Assembly (NCBI GenBank): GCA_031271065.1
Contig: JAISWP010000134.1
Span: 1-14,067 of the forward strand
Direction: 5' to 3'
Length of the DNA: 14,067 nucleotides
DNA from: Synergistaceae bacterium
GTDB taxonomy: Bacteria > Synergistota > Synergistia > Synergistales > Synergistaceae
Shown piece after piece: positions 13,097 through 14,067 of this stretch; positions within the stretch are counted from its first letter, which is position 1, and the number at the start of each line of letters is the position of its first letter. The position numbers and the translations under genes are program-made. Under the pieces are notes generated by a model, which ran no database searches, was not told where the DNA came from, and was given only the letters and a program-made list of their open reading frames with translations.

Positions 13097-14067
13097 TGTC
13101 CAAAAAACTCGTCACGGTCCTGCTGGCGGCAGCAGTGGTTCTGACTTCAGCGCCTATATGGGCGTCTGACGTCACGGTGCTTTTCATTCCCAAGGTGACA
13201 GGCAACGCGTTCTTCGAGGCGGCCAACGCCGGCGCGCAGGCATACGCGTCCCGCCACGGTTTTTCCGTGGATTACAGGGGCAACCCTGAGGCGGACGTAC
13301 AGCACCAGATAACCCTCATAGACATGGCGATCCAGCAGAGAAACGCCGACGCGATATGTATCTCGGCGCTGGACGCGGGCAGGCTGGACACCGCGCTGAA
13401 ACGGGCCATGAGAAGCGGGATAAAGGTCGTCACCTGGGATTCGGACGTCAGCGGCGACGCCCGCTCGCTAATGGTATCCCAGGGCACCCCGGAGCAGCTG
13501 GGAAAAATGCTGGTCGAGATGGCGGCGAAGAGCCTTGCCGCCAGAGGTAAAAAACCGGCTGTGGATGAAATCAGGTACGCCTGGCACTACTCTCAGGCAT
13601 CGGTCACGGACCAGAACTCATGGCAGGATGCCGGGGAGAAATACATAAAGCGGGCATATCCGAAGTGGATCAACGCGGCTCCGGACAACTACTACAGTTT
13701 TCAGGACCCGGAACAGGCCGTCTCGGTGGGAGAGGCCATCTTCGCGGAACACCCGGACATAGACCTCATAATATGCAACGATTCGACGTCTCTGCCAGGA
13801 CAGGCGGCAGCGGCGCAGAAACTGGGCAAGACGGCCCGGGACGTCACTATCACGGGATTCGCGTCCCCGAACGCGATGAGAGAGTTCTGCAAGGCCGGGG
13901 TGGTCGATCGGTGGGGGCTGTGGGACTGCCAGGTGCAGGGCGCGCTGGGCTGTTATCTGGCGTGGTATCTGGCCTCGGGATATACGGTGAAAGTCGGGGA
14001 CAAGGTCAACATCCCGGAGATAGGCACGGTTGAGGTGATGCCCAACACGGTGCTCGACCCTGGCGCG
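13093..14067 (+). CDS. LsrB/RhaS-family periplasmic sugar (AI-2-type) binding protein, 3' end outside window
   Basis: Open for 325 codons to the window edge, nearly the full length of the family (about 340). A signal peptide (1-25, cleavage near IWA-SD) precedes a type I periplasmic binding fold. KVVTWDSD (111-118), SQGTPEQLGKMLVEMAA (129-145), ASVTDQNSW (169-177), TGFASPNAMREF (254-265), DRWGLWD (272-278) and VGDKVNIPEIGTVEVMPN (301-318) align with LsrB. Of the six Salmonella LsrB AI-2 contacts as I recall them, K, D, D and Q are kept (K34, D116, D173, Q174), but the P and A of the PDANALP segment are N229 and S231 (NDSTSLP), so the ligand may be another sugar. AGGAGGT (about 13077-13083) is 9 nt before ATG 13093; ATG 13096 is the alternative. 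Its start overlaps the kinase stop. It may open an ABC transporter operon beyond the window, or present ligand to the kinase. Confidence 0.87.
   Translation, partial: MMSKKLVTVLLAAAVVLTSAPIWASDVTVLFIPKVTGNAFFEAANAGAQAYASRHGFSVDYRGNPEADVQHQITLIDMAIQQRNADAICISALDAGRLDTALKRAMRSGIKVVTWDSDVSGDARSLMVSQGTPEQLGKMLVEMAAKSLAARGKKPAVDEIRYAWHYSQASVTDQNSWQDAGEKYIKRAYPKWINAAPDNYYSFQDPEQAVSVGEAIFAEHPDIDLIICNDSTSLPGQAAAAQKLGKTARDVTITGFASPNAMREFCKAGVVDRWGLWDCQVQGALGCYLAWYLASGYTVKVGDKVNIPEIGTVEVMPNTVLDPGA

Noticed and set aside
1..14067. CRISPR arrays, transposases, attachment sites or phage genes
   Set aside because: No regularly spaced repeats, transposase motifs, tRNA-associated repeats or phage structural genes are visible.

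Overview
The window is a chromosomal segment of moderately high GC, gene-dense, with many ATA (Ile) and AGG/AGA (Arg) codons despite the GC content. Gram-negative envelope features (a late acyltransferase of the LpxL/HtrB fold, exported solute-binding protein), butyrate kinase, ECF-type vitamin uptake, CheX-like proteins and covalent-flavin FMN_bind proteins together suggest an anaerobic, fermentative diderm. My best guess is Synergistota (Synergistaceae), from gene content and codon style only. I see no tRNA, rRNA, CRISPR array, transposase or phage gene.

Layout. (1) 1-447, minus strand: the 5' part of larC (nickel-pincer cofactor synthesis), cut by the window edge. A compact symmetric promoter (491-505) separates it from a plus-strand operon at 533-3363: a two-domain polyphosphate:AMP phosphotransferase, an LpxL/HtrB-like acyltransferase and a RuvX/YqgF-like RNase H-fold protein, joined by a 0-bp gap and then a 4-bp ATGA overlap. 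(2) 3440-5251, plus: a CheX-like protein followed by a membrane-anchored serpin whose reactive-centre loop looks non-inhibitory. (3) 5283-7637, minus: an operon read as histidine phosphatase, then butyrate kinase (TTG start), then a small membrane-anchored DUF4352-like protein. (4) 7826-8308, plus: a second, very similar CheX-like protein. (5) 8500-9012, plus: an ECF transporter S component whose -10 box ends 6 nt before its ATG, so its mRNA is probably leaderless; a strong intrinsic terminator follows. (6) 9076-9380 is a non-coding stretch that may hold relics of older genes. (7) 9435 to the window end, plus: a coupled signalling unit of a membrane-anchored FMN-binding protein, a 1062-residue Cache-HAMP-PAS-like-HisKA-HATPase-REC-REC hybrid kinase, and an LsrB/RhaS-family periplasmic binding protein, all joined by ATGA overlaps.

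The most interesting content is region 7, where a sugar/AI-2-type binding protein is translationally coupled to a hybrid sensor kinase and a flavoprotein. This recalls LuxP/LuxQ in architecture but differs in detail. Also notable are the paired stand-alone CheX paralogues, the serpin with a proline- and arginine-containing hinge, and a 14-nt promoter core shared exactly by one CheX gene and the ECF gene.
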